A stretch of DNA of 13,479 nt, taken from the NCBI GenBank assembly GCA_913046805.1, contig CAJWTA010000024.1, forward strand, positions 1 through 13,479. Reading direction: 5' to 3'. The notes beneath the pieces are model-generated. The model did not search any database, had not been told where the DNA came from, and worked only from the letters and a program-made list of their open reading frames with translations. Position numbers and translations under genes: made by a program. Shown here one piece after another: positions 6,430 to 13,421 of this stretch. Numbering within the stretch: the first letter of the stretch is position 1; each line of letters opens with the position of its first letter. The DNA comes from an uncultured Fidelibacterota bacterium. GTDB lineage: Bacteria; Marinisomatota; Marinisomatia; Marinisomatales; TCS55.

Positions 6430-7682
6430 TCGCACTCGCTGATTGCAACAATTTTTACGCTTCATGCGAACGCGTTTTTAACCCTGCGTTAAAGAATAAA
6501 CCCGTTATTGTCTTATCCAATAACGATGGATGCGTCATTGCTAGAAGCAATGAAGCTAAGGCAATTGGAATTCGGATGGGTGAACCGGTATTTAAAGCCA
6601 GAGAACTTATTGAACAAAATAATGTAAATGTATTTTCGACAAATTTTGCACTATATGGAGACATGTCAAAAAGAGTTATGTCGCTCTTAAGCAGTATGTC
6701 GCCTGATATAGAAATCTATAGCATCGATGAAGCCTTTATGGATTTTTCTGGAATTCAAGATTGTTTTAAGCTTGGATTTGAGATGCGTGATACTGTAGCT
6801 AGACATACTGGAATACCTATTTCAATAGGTGTGGCAAAAACCAAAACCTTAGCTAAAGTAGCAAATTATTATGTCAAACATCATACGGAAAAAGACGTTT
6901 GCGTTCTGCATGACAGAAATCAGATTGGCGATATATTAAAATCAATGCCCGTTTCAAAAGTTTGGGGGATAGGATCGCGATATGCTAAAATGTTAAATAG
7001 CTACGGAGTAAAAGATGCTTTTGATTTTATCTCATTAGATGAGAATTGGGTTCTTAAAAAAATGACAATCATGGGTTTAAAAATACAGCGCGAGCTAAAA
7101 GGCGAACCTTGCGTTTCAATTGATACAAACCCTTCACCAAAAAAGAATATATGCACCTCAAGGTCATTTGGTGTTAAGGTGACAGAGATTCAATCGCTTA
7201 AAGAGTCTATATCTAGCCATGCGGCAAGATGCGCTGAAAAACTAAGGGAGCAAAAAGGATGCGCGCGCTACATAAGCGTCATTATAAAAACAAACCCATT
7301 TAACAAATTAGATGATTACTATTGTGGATATAAAACTATAAATTTTAATGTTCCAACTAATGATACGATGGATATAGTTGGCGCTGCAGAAACCCTACTG
7401 GATTCCATTTATAAAAAGGGACTTGTATACAAAAAATCAGGAGTTATTGTTGGGGATATTATCCCTCAAAATCAAATACAGTTAAATATGTTCGAAACGG
7501 ATCAAAATAGAATCAAGAGGGATAGTTTAAATAGCGCAGTTGACCTCATCAATCAGTCGATAGGAAGGAATACGGTCCACATTGGCTCTCAAGGTATAGC
7601 TAGGGTATGGCAGTTAAAGCAAGAGAAACTTTCTCCTTGCTATACAACAAAATGGGATGACCTTCTCAGAGTGAGATGCTGA
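6426..7682 (+). CDS. umuC: UmuC, catalytic subunit of DNA polymerase V (Y family)
   Basis: A full-length 418-residue Y-family polymerase. The metal-binding acids are Asp6 in ALADCNNFYASCE and Asp101-Glu102 in YSIDEAFMDFSG. SNNDGCVIARSNEAKAIGI at 31-49 is the finger block typical of UmuC. Helix-hairpin-helix residues lie around 176-195 (VSKVWGIGSRYAKML). A beta-clamp-binding peptide QLNMF is at 352-356. The UmuC C-terminal domain continues to the end at 418, with RNTVHIGSQG at 381-390. No truncation or lost catalytic residue is seen. It overlaps umuD by ATGA at 6426-6429, the common umuDC coupling. It is the last gene of the overlapping run, and a small hairpin spans its stop codon. Confidence 0.95.
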   Translation: MIALADCNNFYASCERVFNPALKNKPVIVLSNNDGCVIARSNEAKAIGIRMGEPVFKARELIEQNNVNVFSTNFALYGDMSKRVMSLLSSMSPDIEIYSIDEAFMDFSGIQDCFKLGFEMRDTVARHTGIPISIGVAKTKTLAKVANYYVKHHTEKDVCVLHDRNQIGDILKSMPVSKVWGIGSRYAKMLNSYGVKDAFDFISLDENWVLKKMTIMGLKIQRELKGEPCVSIDTNPSPKKNICTSRSFGVKVTEIQSLKESISSHAARCAEKLREQKGCARYISVIIKTNPFNKLDDYYCGYKTINFNVPTNDTMDIVGAAETLLDSIYKKGLVYKKSGVIVGDIIPQNQIQLNMFETDQNRIKRDSLNSAVDLINQSIGRNTVHIGSQGIARVWQLKQEKLSPCYTTKWDDLLRVRC

Positions 7683-7690
7683 GGAGCATC
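7675..7690. other. Small inverted repeat across the umuC stop codon
   Basis: GATGCT at 7675-7680 is complementary to AGCATC at 7685-7690, with a GAGG loop. The stem of six pairs encloses the TGA stop (7680-7682). No U-tract follows directly (the next bases are A-rich), so it is not a convincing intrinsic terminator. It might slow ribosomes or protect the 3' end of the message. It marks the end of the coupled gene run. Confidence 0.3.
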
Positions 7691-7730
7691 AAGAAGATAA
7701 AATAAAGTTTTAAAGAAGATTAAGATCAAA

Positions 7731-7737
7731 TAAGGAG
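7731..7737 (+). promoter_or_regulatory. Shine-Dalgarno site of the redoxin gene
   Basis: TAAGGAG ends six bases before the ATG at 7744. It is the clearest ribosome binding site at a gene start in the window and fixes this start. Most other starts here lie in overlaps or have weak or no such sequence. This fits a separately and strongly translated gene after the end of the umuDC run. Confidence 0.7.
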
Positions 7738-7743
7738 TAAAAT

Positions 7744-8337
7744 ATGCGATTAACGAAAATAACAGTATTGACAGTTACCCTATTTTCATTTTTACTATCA
7801 AAAGATTTGCCATTAGGGTCGAGTATACCATTGGCTTCCGTAAAAATGGAGGGCATTAATGGTGAAAAAGTAAGTTTGAATGATGTAATGATGGAAAATG
7901 GATTGCTTGTAAACTTTACATGCAATACGTGTCCATGGGTTGTGAGATGGCAGGACAGATATAATGGATTAGCCGAAGCTAGTAAAAAAAACAAAATAGG
8001 GTTTATTGCTATTAATCCGAATGCCGGAAAACGCGATAGGGGTGAAAATATGGATGATATGAAAAAGTTTACAGATAAATATGGTCATAAATTCTTGTAT
8101 ACCCTGGACAAAGAAGCGAAGCTTGCTACAGCTTTTGGCGCGCGAACTACTCCACATATTTACTTATTCAATGGTGAGGGAAAACTAGTCTATAAGGGCG
8201 CAATTGATGATAATGCAGCGAAGAAAAGAAAGGTTAAGAAAAACTACTTAATGGATGCAATTAAATCCGTTGGCAAGAATAAAAAAGTTAAGCTTGCTGA
8301 AACTAAGGCGCTAGGTTGCAGTATTAAATATCCTTAA
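7744..8337 (+). CDS. Secreted thioredoxin-family redoxin
   Basis: A 197-residue protein with an N-terminal Sec-type signal (hydrophobic 6-18, probable cleavage near residue 19) and no lipobox, so it is likely periplasmic. The redoxin/AhpC-TSA-like fold is shown by VNFTCNTCPWV at 56-66, with the CxxC pair C60/C63, and by the cis-proline in TTPHIY (P137). A third cysteine lies in GCSIKY at 191-196 close to the C-terminus. As I recall, a final GCxIKW-like element is typical of this thioredoxin subfamily. The basic stretch KKRKVKK at 160-166 is notable. The reaction is presumably thiol-disulfide exchange or peroxide reduction, and the client is unknown. It is preceded by a strong ribosome binding site and followed by a 171-nt gap. 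Confidence 0.82.
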   Translation: MRLTKITVLTVTLFSFLLSKDLPLGSSIPLASVKMEGINGEKVSLNDVMMENGLLVNFTCNTCPWVVRWQDRYNGLAEASKKNKIGFIAINPNAGKRDRGENMDDMKKFTDKYGHKFLYTLDKEAKLATAFGARTTPHIYLFNGEGKLVYKGAIDDNAAKKRKVKKNYLMDAIKSVGKNKKVKLAETKALGCSIKYP

Positions 8338-8361
8338 TAGTAGCGCAAAACCCTGTTGTTA

Positions 8362-8386
8362 AAAAATATACAGGCTTAATATTTTT
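8362..8386 (+). terminator. Possible weak AT-rich terminator after the redoxin gene
   Basis: AAAAATAT at 8362-8369 can pair with ATATTTTT at 8379-8386 across a 9-nt loop (ACAGGCTTA). The hairpin starts 24 nt after the redoxin stop and its 3' arm ends in a U-run. All pairs are A-U, so stability would be low. It could equally be a chance feature of AT-rich spacer DNA. Confidence 0.25.
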
Positions 8387-8434
8387 GATAGATTCACTTA
8401 TTCTAGTCAAGTAACTGGAGATAATATTTCTATT

Positions 8435-8449
8435 ATCGCCCCAGGCGAT
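8435..8449. other. Small hairpin in the spacer before the HMA lipoprotein gene
   Basis: ATCGCC at 8435-8440 and GGCGAT at 8444-8449 form a 6-bp stem with a 3-nt loop (CCA). It is the only GC-rich structure in the 171-nt spacer 8338-8508. No U-run follows, so termination is unlikely. It lies about 60 nt before the next start and could be a leader structure or a protein-binding site. Nothing identifies which. Confidence 0.25.
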
Positions 8450-8508
8450 TCGAGTGCGGTATGATCAATAGGCTCACATAAACATCAACAGTATTAAAAA
8501 AGGTAAAA

Positions 8509-8838
8509 ATGAAGAATATAATTTTTAGTATGTCACTAATTTTTTTAGCAAGTTGCAGTGCAGATAAAAGAACTGCTGACTTGGTCCTAGATTCCCTTCA
8601 GTGTTTAATGTGTTCAGTAAATGTTGAAGAATCACTTTTAAGCCTTAGGGGCGTAAAGAAAATTCAAGTTGACCTTAAAAATAAATCCGGTAAAGTAGTT
8701 TACAATGCAAATGTAGTTGATTTACTTTCTATCGAAGAAAAAATTGTCTCAATAGGCTACAATGTTAATGACAAATTTGCAGATAAAGAAGCCTACGATA
8801 AGCTTGAACTGTGCTGTAAAAAACCTGAGGACAATTAA
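8509..8838 (+). CDS. Lipoprotein with heavy-metal-associated (HMA-like) domain
   Basis: A 109-residue protein with a lipoprotein signal ending in LASC (Cys16). What follows looks like one ferredoxin-like HMA domain. LQCLMCSVNVEESLLSLRGV at 30-49 has a CxxC (C32, C35) where MerP and copper chaperones have their metal site. It is followed by a VDL...GKVVYN strand pattern and an SIGYNV end at 81-86. The tail carries a vicinal Cys pair, C102-C103, in LELCCKK. Canonical HMA sites read MxCxxC; here Leu30 replaces the Met. It may bind copper, mercury or another soft metal at the membrane surface. A modest AAAGG site lies five bases before the start. No metal-transporting ATPase is in the window, so a partner is not identified. 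Confidence 0.7.
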   Translation: MKNIIFSMSLIFLASCSADKRTADLVLDSLQCLMCSVNVEESLLSLRGVKKIQVDLKNKSGKVVYNANVVDLLSIEEKIVSIGYNVNDKFADKEAYDKLELCCKKPEDN

Positions 8839-8865
8839 ATTAAAATTTTTATAAATTAGACAGTT

Positions 8866-10698
8866 ATGATCCGTTGGTTATACATATTGACGACTCGCCT
8901 ATGTTTGGCTTTGGTATTCTCAGGAGTAATACCAATATTTACTTCTCAATCCATATTATTTGCGCAGTCGAGTAAAAAAAATCCTGCTCAAGCATCAAAA
9001 TATGCTAAGCGAGGAAGCGCAAAAGCTAAGAAAAAAGATTTTAGGGGAGCACTTTCTGACTATAAAAAAGCATATCAATTAAATCCCAGTGCAAACTATA
9101 AGAAAAAAGTTCAACAATTAAACAGCTTAGCCAAGAAGCAGGGTGGCGGCAAACAGTCAAATAGTAAAGTGTCTAAAAAGCAGGCTGCCCAAGCATCAAA
9201 GTATGCAAAACGGGGCAGTGCAAAGGCTAAAAAGAAGGATTACGCTGGTGCATTGAAAGACTACCAACGTGCTTTTAGGTTAAATCCAAGCACATCTAAT
9301 AAAAAACGCGTGACACAACTATCCTCGTTAGTTAAAAAAACTGGAAATCGTCAAGTTGCAAAAGGTAAAACTAGAGCAAAGATGCCAAAAGTGAGCAGCA
9401 TCCCAACAATTAGTCCTGTTAAGTATGCTAACGAAATTTATAATATTGCGGAAGCATTTGAATTAAGTACTAGAAATCTTGCTAAAGCCACCGATCTTCT
9501 TGAAAACAAAGAAAAAAAGAAGATCGAATTTGTTAAACTTCAAAAAACACCAACAATTGCCGAGCTTGAAAACGCTGCGCGAAATGAACCCAATGATTTT
9601 AGAAAGCAAGTTGATCTCGCTAGAAACTATGAGGCTTCTGGTCGTTTTGATGATTCTAAAGAAATTTATTTACGTTTAGCTGCGCAAAATCCTATGAATG
9701 CTGATGCGCATTTTCATCTAGGTGCATACTACGCTAGATTTGATCAAATGACAAAAGCGCGACATGCATTTGATGAGGCACTTGATATACAACCAAACCA
9801 TAGGGCTACCATTGAAGCCATGGCTACTTTTTTTAATAAAGTTGAAGACCGTTCTTTTTCGGATGAGGTATTGGCAAAGTCCGCTGAAAAAGATCCTACT
9901 GGCCCCGCACAGCAAATTTCAAGAATAAGAAAAAGCCTAAATGAGTTTAATTTTGAGTATGCTGCAAGATTAGCTCAAAGTGGCCAAGATAATTTTCCAA
10001 ATCAAGATGCATTTATTTTGCTTAAAGGAAAGGCGTTTGAGGGAATGGGGGATATCGAAAAAGCAAAATCAAGCTATCAGGAATCTATCAAAGCTAACCC
10101 CGCTAATCACGAACCTTACATTGCTCTGGGTGATCTATATTCATCACAAGGAAAACATTTATATGCTGCACTTACTTACAGCGATGCTGTTCGACTAGAT
10201 CCTGCTGACGAAGATGTTCGTTTTAAACAAGGCCTCGGTTATTTTAAATCAAACGAATGGGGTCGAGCTGCTTCTTCATGGGAAGATCTACTCTACTATG
10301 ATCCTGATAATCAAAAAGTCAACCTTTTGCTTCCCCAAGCTTATTACATTTTGGCTGTTGAATATAACCGTTCAGGCCAATCTAGTCTAGGTCAAAGCGC
10401 ATTTCGAAAAGCACTAAATATAAATCGAAATTCTTCTGCCTGGCTTCCGGGTTCAATGCAAACCCTAGGTTCATTTTACAGAGAAAAAGGCCTTTTTAAA
10501 GAATCCCTAGCAGCTTACCAAGAGGCAATTGAGCTAAGGCCAAATAATTCAAAAACCTATCTTGGGCTTGGAATAACCTATTGGAAAATGAAAGAATCTG
10601 CCCTAGCTAAAGCCGCATGGTCAAAATCAATGGAGCTAGATCCAACAAATAATGACGCTCGGGGTTGGCTACTTTTATCAGGAAAAATATCTGAATAA
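8866..10698 (+). CDS. Secreted tetratricopeptide-repeat protein with duplicated basic N-terminal module
   Basis: A 610-residue protein with a long N-terminal signal peptide (hydrophobic about 12-33, probable cleavage after FAQ34). Two copies of a Lys/Ala-rich TPR-like module follow at residues 41-92 and 108-159, each beginning AQASKYAKRGSAKAKKKD and ending in an LNP-type helix pair. After a linker (160-230), further TPR units run to the C-terminus. Typical G-x-Y/F and A-x-x-x-P signatures occur at 284-313, 385-414, 418-446, 451-480, 533-560 and 565-593. TPR arrays bind other proteins, and with export this one is probably a periplasmic or outer-membrane scaffold. No enzymatic motif is visible. 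It starts 27 nt after the HMA gene with no evident ribosome binding site. The partner is unknown. Confidence 0.85.
   Translation: MIRWLYILTTRLCLALVFSGVIPIFTSQSILFAQSSKKNPAQASKYAKRGSAKAKKKDFRGALSDYKKAYQLNPSANYKKKVQQLNSLAKKQGGGKQSNSKVSKKQAAQASKYAKRGSAKAKKKDYAGALKDYQRAFRLNPSTSNKKRVTQLSSLVKKTGNRQVAKGKTRAKMPKVSSIPTISPVKYANEIYNIAEAFELSTRNLAKATDLLENKEKKKIEFVKLQKTPTIAELENAARNEPNDFRKQVDLARNYEASGRFDDSKEIYLRLAAQNPMNADAHFHLGAYYARFDQMTKARHAFDEALDIQPNHRATIEAMATFFNKVEDRSFSDEVLAKSAEKDPTGPAQQISRIRKSLNEFNFEYAARLAQSGQDNFPNQDAFILLKGKAFEGMGDIEKAKSSYQESIKANPANHEPYIALGDLYSSQGKHLYAALTYSDAVRLDPADEDVRFKQGLGYFKSNEWGRAASSWEDLLYYDPDNQKVNLLLPQAYYILAVEYNRSGQSSLGQSAFRKALNINRNSSAWLPGSMQTLGSFYREKGLFKESLAAYQEAIELRPNNSKTYLGLGITYWKMKESALAKAAWSKSMELDPTNNDARGWLLLSGKISE
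8986..9141 (+). repeat. First copy of the 201-bp-spaced internal duplication in the TPR gene
   Basis: This encodes residues 41-92 of the TPR protein. It matches 9187-9342 at a fixed offset of 201 bp (67 codons). The first 18 residues are identical between copies, but the codons differ at many third positions, so the duplication is old and is being kept at protein level. Confidence 0.8.
9187..9342 (+). repeat. Second copy of the internal duplication in the TPR gene
   Basis: This encodes residues 108-159. It is the partner of 8986-9141. Changes are conservative (for example DFRGALSDYKKAYQLNP against DYAGALKDYQRAFRLNP). The spacer between copies (residues 93-107) is rich in Lys, Gln, Gly and Ser and is not conserved. 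Confidence 0.8.
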
Positions 10699-10708
10699 GA
10701 TCCAGTTT

Positions 10709-10730
10709 AGATTAAAAAAACTTAATCTTT
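10709..10730 (+). terminator. AT-rich hairpin between the two TPR genes
   Basis: AGATTAA at 10709-10715 pairs with TTAATCT at 10722-10728 across a six-base loop, with two further T after the stem. It sits in the 48-nt gap after the 610-aa TPR gene. The stem has seven pairs, only one of them G-C, and no long U-run, so any termination would be weak or partial. Confidence 0.25.
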
Positions 10731-10746
10731 CGTATTAGAATAACTT

Positions 10747-11877
10747 ATGCGCATCTTTAGTGCAACTCTAAAATATATCCTTGCAATTCAATGCCTCTTT
10801 ACGTTGACCATGTCTCAACATCCAGGCGATGAGGTGGTAATGGAGGGCGTTGATGCTTTTTTCAACTATGATTTTGAAAAAAGCATAGAGGTACTTTCAA
10901 AAGCGAGGATAGAATATCGCAATCATCCGGTCGTTCATGTCGTTTGGGCTGCAGCATGGTATCATTATGATCAATCAATGTTTTTAGCAGATAGCGTTTA
11001 TAGTAGGTTTGAAAATAGAATAAATGAGATTGAGACGATCTACACCGACCTTGTTCTTGATAATCCAAATGATTCAGAATATTTACTCTATCTTGGAACT
11101 TCTCAATCCTTAAAAGCTAGGATTTATCTAGGGCAGAAAAAATATCTTTCAACATTCTACGCAGCTTACCAGGGGCTAAAAGCAATTAAAAAGTCTAGTG
11201 AAGACTCGAATGAAATAAAGGATGTAAATTTACCGATTGGCATAATTGAATGGTATACGGGTTTAAAAAATCCTTTGATACAAATAGCTGCGCGCGGAAT
11301 GGGGATAAATCCCTCTAGGCAAGAAGGAATAAAAAAAATGGAAGTCGCAGCAAATCAAAGCACCTGGGCATGGGTTGAGGCTATGAGTATTCTATCTATA
11401 ACTTACCAATTTTTTGATCTTGACAAAAAAAAGGGACTGTTCTCGAGTCGAGTAATATCTGAAAAATACCCGAGTAATTTTGGATACGGTTTGTACTATT
11501 CCATGGGTTTAATGCAGAACGGTAAAATCAAAGAAGCAGAAAAAAAACTTAAATTTCTGGATGAGCAGATATTGCTTCAGCGAAAATATCATCAAAAAAG
11601 GTATGGCCCCTATTTAAGTTTTTTGTGGGCAAACTATTATTTTTTATTGGATGACAAAGAATCTTCAATGAAATATTTAAAAAAGTGTATAGATGATTAT
11701 GATAGCGATTTAGATATTTTTCTTTCAAGCGCCTTATTGCTTAAAGGAAAAATTTACGATTTGCAAAACGATCGCTTTGAAGCTAAGCGATTTTATAAAA
11801 AGTGTATTAAGTTGAACAATCAAACAGCCGCAATAGATTTTGCTAAACAATATTTGAATGAACCATTTAAAGGTTAG
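10747..11877 (+). CDS. Secreted TPR-like helical repeat protein of unknown function
   Basis: A 376-residue protein with a Sec signal (hydrophobic about 9-22, ending near TMSQ). The rest is predicted alpha-helical repeat: helix pairs with TPR-like spacing at about 34-58, 93-126, 133-150, 247-271, 286-317 and 325-357. A central block, LPIGIIEWYTGLKNP at 162-176 followed by RGMGINPSRQEGIKKMEVAA at 183-202, resembles bacterial TPR proteins distantly like TTC39/IML2, as I recall them. No catalytic motif is visible. It follows the 610-aa TPR gene by 48 nt on the same strand, so the two may be expressed together and act in the same envelope structure. The function is unknown. Confidence 0.75.
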   Translation: MRIFSATLKYILAIQCLFTLTMSQHPGDEVVMEGVDAFFNYDFEKSIEVLSKARIEYRNHPVVHVVWAAAWYHYDQSMFLADSVYSRFENRINEIETIYTDLVLDNPNDSEYLLYLGTSQSLKARIYLGQKKYLSTFYAAYQGLKAIKKSSEDSNEIKDVNLPIGIIEWYTGLKNPLIQIAARGMGINPSRQEGIKKMEVAANQSTWAWVEAMSILSITYQFFDLDKKKGLFSSRVISEKYPSNFGYGLYYSMGLMQNGKIKEAEKKLKFLDEQILLQRKYHQKRYGPYLSFLWANYYFLLDDKESSMKYLKKCIDDYDSDLDIFLSSALLLKGKIYDLQNDRFEAKRFYKKCIKLNNQTAAIDFAKQYLNEPFKG

Positions 11878-11905
11878 TTTGTTGTAATTTATACTAGGTA
11901 TAAAT

Positions 11906-12979
11906 ATGATAAAAAGAAGAAAAACACGTGAAGTGAGAATTGGTGACCTTATTATAGGAGGTGATCATGCAGTTACTGTCCAGTCTATGACCACAACTAA
12001 AACCGATGATATTACAGGGACACTAAAAGAGGTTGAAAGACTTGAAGAAGCTGGATGTCACATCATTCGCATTACTGTACCCAACAAAAAAGCAGCCAAG
12101 GCTCTTTATGAAATAAAAAAACGCATGAATGTTCCTTTGGTAGCAGATATCCATTTTGATTACAGAATGGCTTTAGAAGCTGTAGACGCTGGAGCAGATA
12201 AAATAAGAATAAATCCTGGAAATATTGGCGGAAAATCACGCGTTAAAGAGGTTTTAGAAAAGGTTAAGGGCGCAAATCTTCCTATCAGGATTGGAGTGAA
12301 TGCTGGAAGCCTTGAAAAAGATTTGATTGAAAAATACGAATTTCCTACAGCTGAAGCAATGGTAGAGAGTGCCAAGCGGCATATTGACATATGTAGAGAG
12401 CATGATTTTGAAGATATAATAGTTTCGCTGAAAGCTTCGAATGTGAATTTAATGATCGGTGCGTATTCATTGTTTTCTAAGAAATATGACTATCCGCTAC
12501 ACTTGGGAGTGACGGAAGCGGGCCCAGCAAAATCTGGCACGGTGAAATCCTCCGTAGGAATGGGTAGTTTGTTGGCGAATGGAATTGGTGACACTATCAG
12601 GGTAAGCTTAACTGATGATCCAGTAGAAGAGGTGCATGTTGGTTTCGAGATTTTGAAAAGTTTAGGCTTAGCCAGTAAAGGGGTAACTATAGTCTCTTGC
12701 CCAACTTGCGGAAGGTTAGAGGTAGATTTATTTAAAATTGCTGGTGAAGTTGAGAAGGAGCTAAAGGATGTAAAAACGCCAATGACCTTAGCTCTAATGG
12801 GTTGCGCAGTTAATGGTCCCGGTGAAGCAACGCATACCGACCTTGGAATCGCTTTTGGTAAAGGAGCAGGTCATTTATATTACAAAGGTAAAAGAAGAGG
12901 AAGAGTCAAAGAAAGTAAAGCCATTGATGAACTTAAAGAAATGATCTCAGAATTTGAAGCAGAGAAAAAAGAGGGTTAA
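11906..12979 (+). CDS. ispG: 4-hydroxy-3-methylbut-2-enyl diphosphate synthase (flavodoxin/ferredoxin), MEP pathway
   Basis: IspG (GcpE), 357 residues, converts methylerythritol cyclodiphosphate to HMBPP in the cytoplasm using a [4Fe-4S] cluster. The N-terminal TIM barrel starts with [13 protein letters not shown] at 23-35 and includes [12 protein letters not shown] at 79-90 and [10 protein letters not shown] at 99-108. The cluster ligands are C265 and C268 in SCPTCGR, C300 in [11 protein letters not shown], and the fourth ligand E307. The length is that of the short bacterial type, without the large extra domain of Bacteroidota, Chlamydiae or plants. The C-terminal tail is rich in Lys and Glu. 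The start is preceded by only a weak AGG. An exact 11-nt complement of the 16S 3' end lies 50 nt inside the gene (11956-11966). Other MEP genes are not in the window. Confidence 0.97.
   Translation: MIKRRKTREVRIGDLIIGGDHAVTVQSMTTTKTDDITGTLKEVERLEEAGCHIIRITVPNKKAAKALYEIKKRMNVPLVADIHFDYRMALEAVDAGADKIRINPGNIGGKSRVKEVLEKVKGANLPIRIGVNAGSLEKDLIEKYEFPTAEAMVESAKRHIDICREHDFEDIIVSLKASNVNLMIGAYSLFSKKYDYPLHLGVTEAGPAKSGTVKSSVGMGSLLANGIGDTIRVSLTDDPVEEVHVGFEILKSLGLASKGVTIVSCPTCGRLEVDLFKIAGEVEKELKDVKTPMTLALMGCAVNGPGEATHTDLGIAFGKGAGHLYYKGKRRGRVKESKAIDELKEMISEFEAEKKEG
12971..12975 (+). promoter_or_regulatory. Ribosome binding site deciding the start at 12981
   Basis: GAGGG lies five bases before the ATG at 12981, inside the last codons of ispG. 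It supports 12981 over an in-frame ATG at 12954 as the true start of the small secreted protein, because starting at 12981 places the signal peptide exactly at the N-terminus. Confidence 0.55.
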
Positions 12980-12980
12980 T

Positions 12981-13421
12981 ATGAAGTATTTATTATTAAT
13001 TGTATTCTCATTCACCATAGGTATATCCCAGCAAGAGAAAAAAGATGTCCAGCCTAATGCTATTGCTGTATACTGGAAAACATTGGACTCAAATTCAAAA
13101 GAAATCTTCCTGTTTTCTTACTTAACACAGGTTTATGATACTCATCAGCAAATGATAAAAGATATGGGTTACGGAGAAATTACCTCTTGGTATTTTGACA
13201 ACAAGGCTGAAATGGTTTACGGCATCTTTGATCAAGTTAACCAGATTGGAATGAAAGAGTTTATCAGCTGGATCGATGAATATTACAGTCATGAAGAGTT
13301 TGCTGGAAATAGCTTTGATGAGGCGATGTCATTTGCTTTTCGTTTTCAGCAAGCCTCAGGAGAGACCATGTGGGAAAAATACGAAAACTTAAAGTTTGGA
13401 AAAATTAAGCCGAAAAGATAG
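12981..13421 (+). CDS. Small secreted protein of unknown function
   Basis: A 146-residue protein whose start is set at 12981, because a clean signal peptide ([17 protein letters not shown]) begins there with a GAGGG site upstream. The longer form from 12954 would add nine mostly charged residues and overlap ispG. The mature part is rich in aromatic and acidic residues. It has segments such as [19 protein letters not shown] at about 66-84 and [14 protein letters not shown] at about 94-107, and a basic end (KIKPKR). There are no cysteines, no recognisable active-site motif and no clear family. It follows ispG by one base and is probably co-transcribed with it, but nothing suggests a role in isoprenoid synthesis. 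Confidence 0.7.
   Translation: MKYLLLIVFSFTIGISQQEKKDVQPNAIAVYWKTLDSNSKEIFLFSYLTQVYDTHQQMIKDMGYGEITSWYFDNKAEMVYGIFDQVNQIGMKEFISWIDEYYSHEEFAGNSFDEAMSFAFRFQQASGETMWEKYENLKFGKIKPKR

Noticed and set aside
6455..6664. Minus-strand frame within umuC
   Set aside because: It lies opposite the conserved catalytic finger region of UmuC and is a codon shadow.
7710..8157. Minus-strand frames opposite the redoxin gene (7710-7994 and 7969-8157)
   Set aside because: The plus strand has a strong ribosome binding site, signal peptide and CxxC thioredoxin motif. The minus frames have none of these.
8354..8373. CTG...CAG pair considered as a LexA box
   Set aside because: The spacing between the arms is 15 bases rather than the ten of the E. 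coli-type SOS box, and it lies downstream of umuDC rather than before it.
11967..11990. Seven-codon out-of-frame peptide after the internal Shine-Dalgarno match in ispG
   Set aside because: It is too short and lies within a conserved coding region, so there is no evidence that it is a gene. The SD-like match itself is reported as a finding.
12954..12980. Upstream ATG at 12954 as the start of the small secreted protein
   Set aside because: It would place nine mostly charged residues in front of a clean signal peptide and overlap ispG. The ATG at 12981 has a better-placed GAGGG site.
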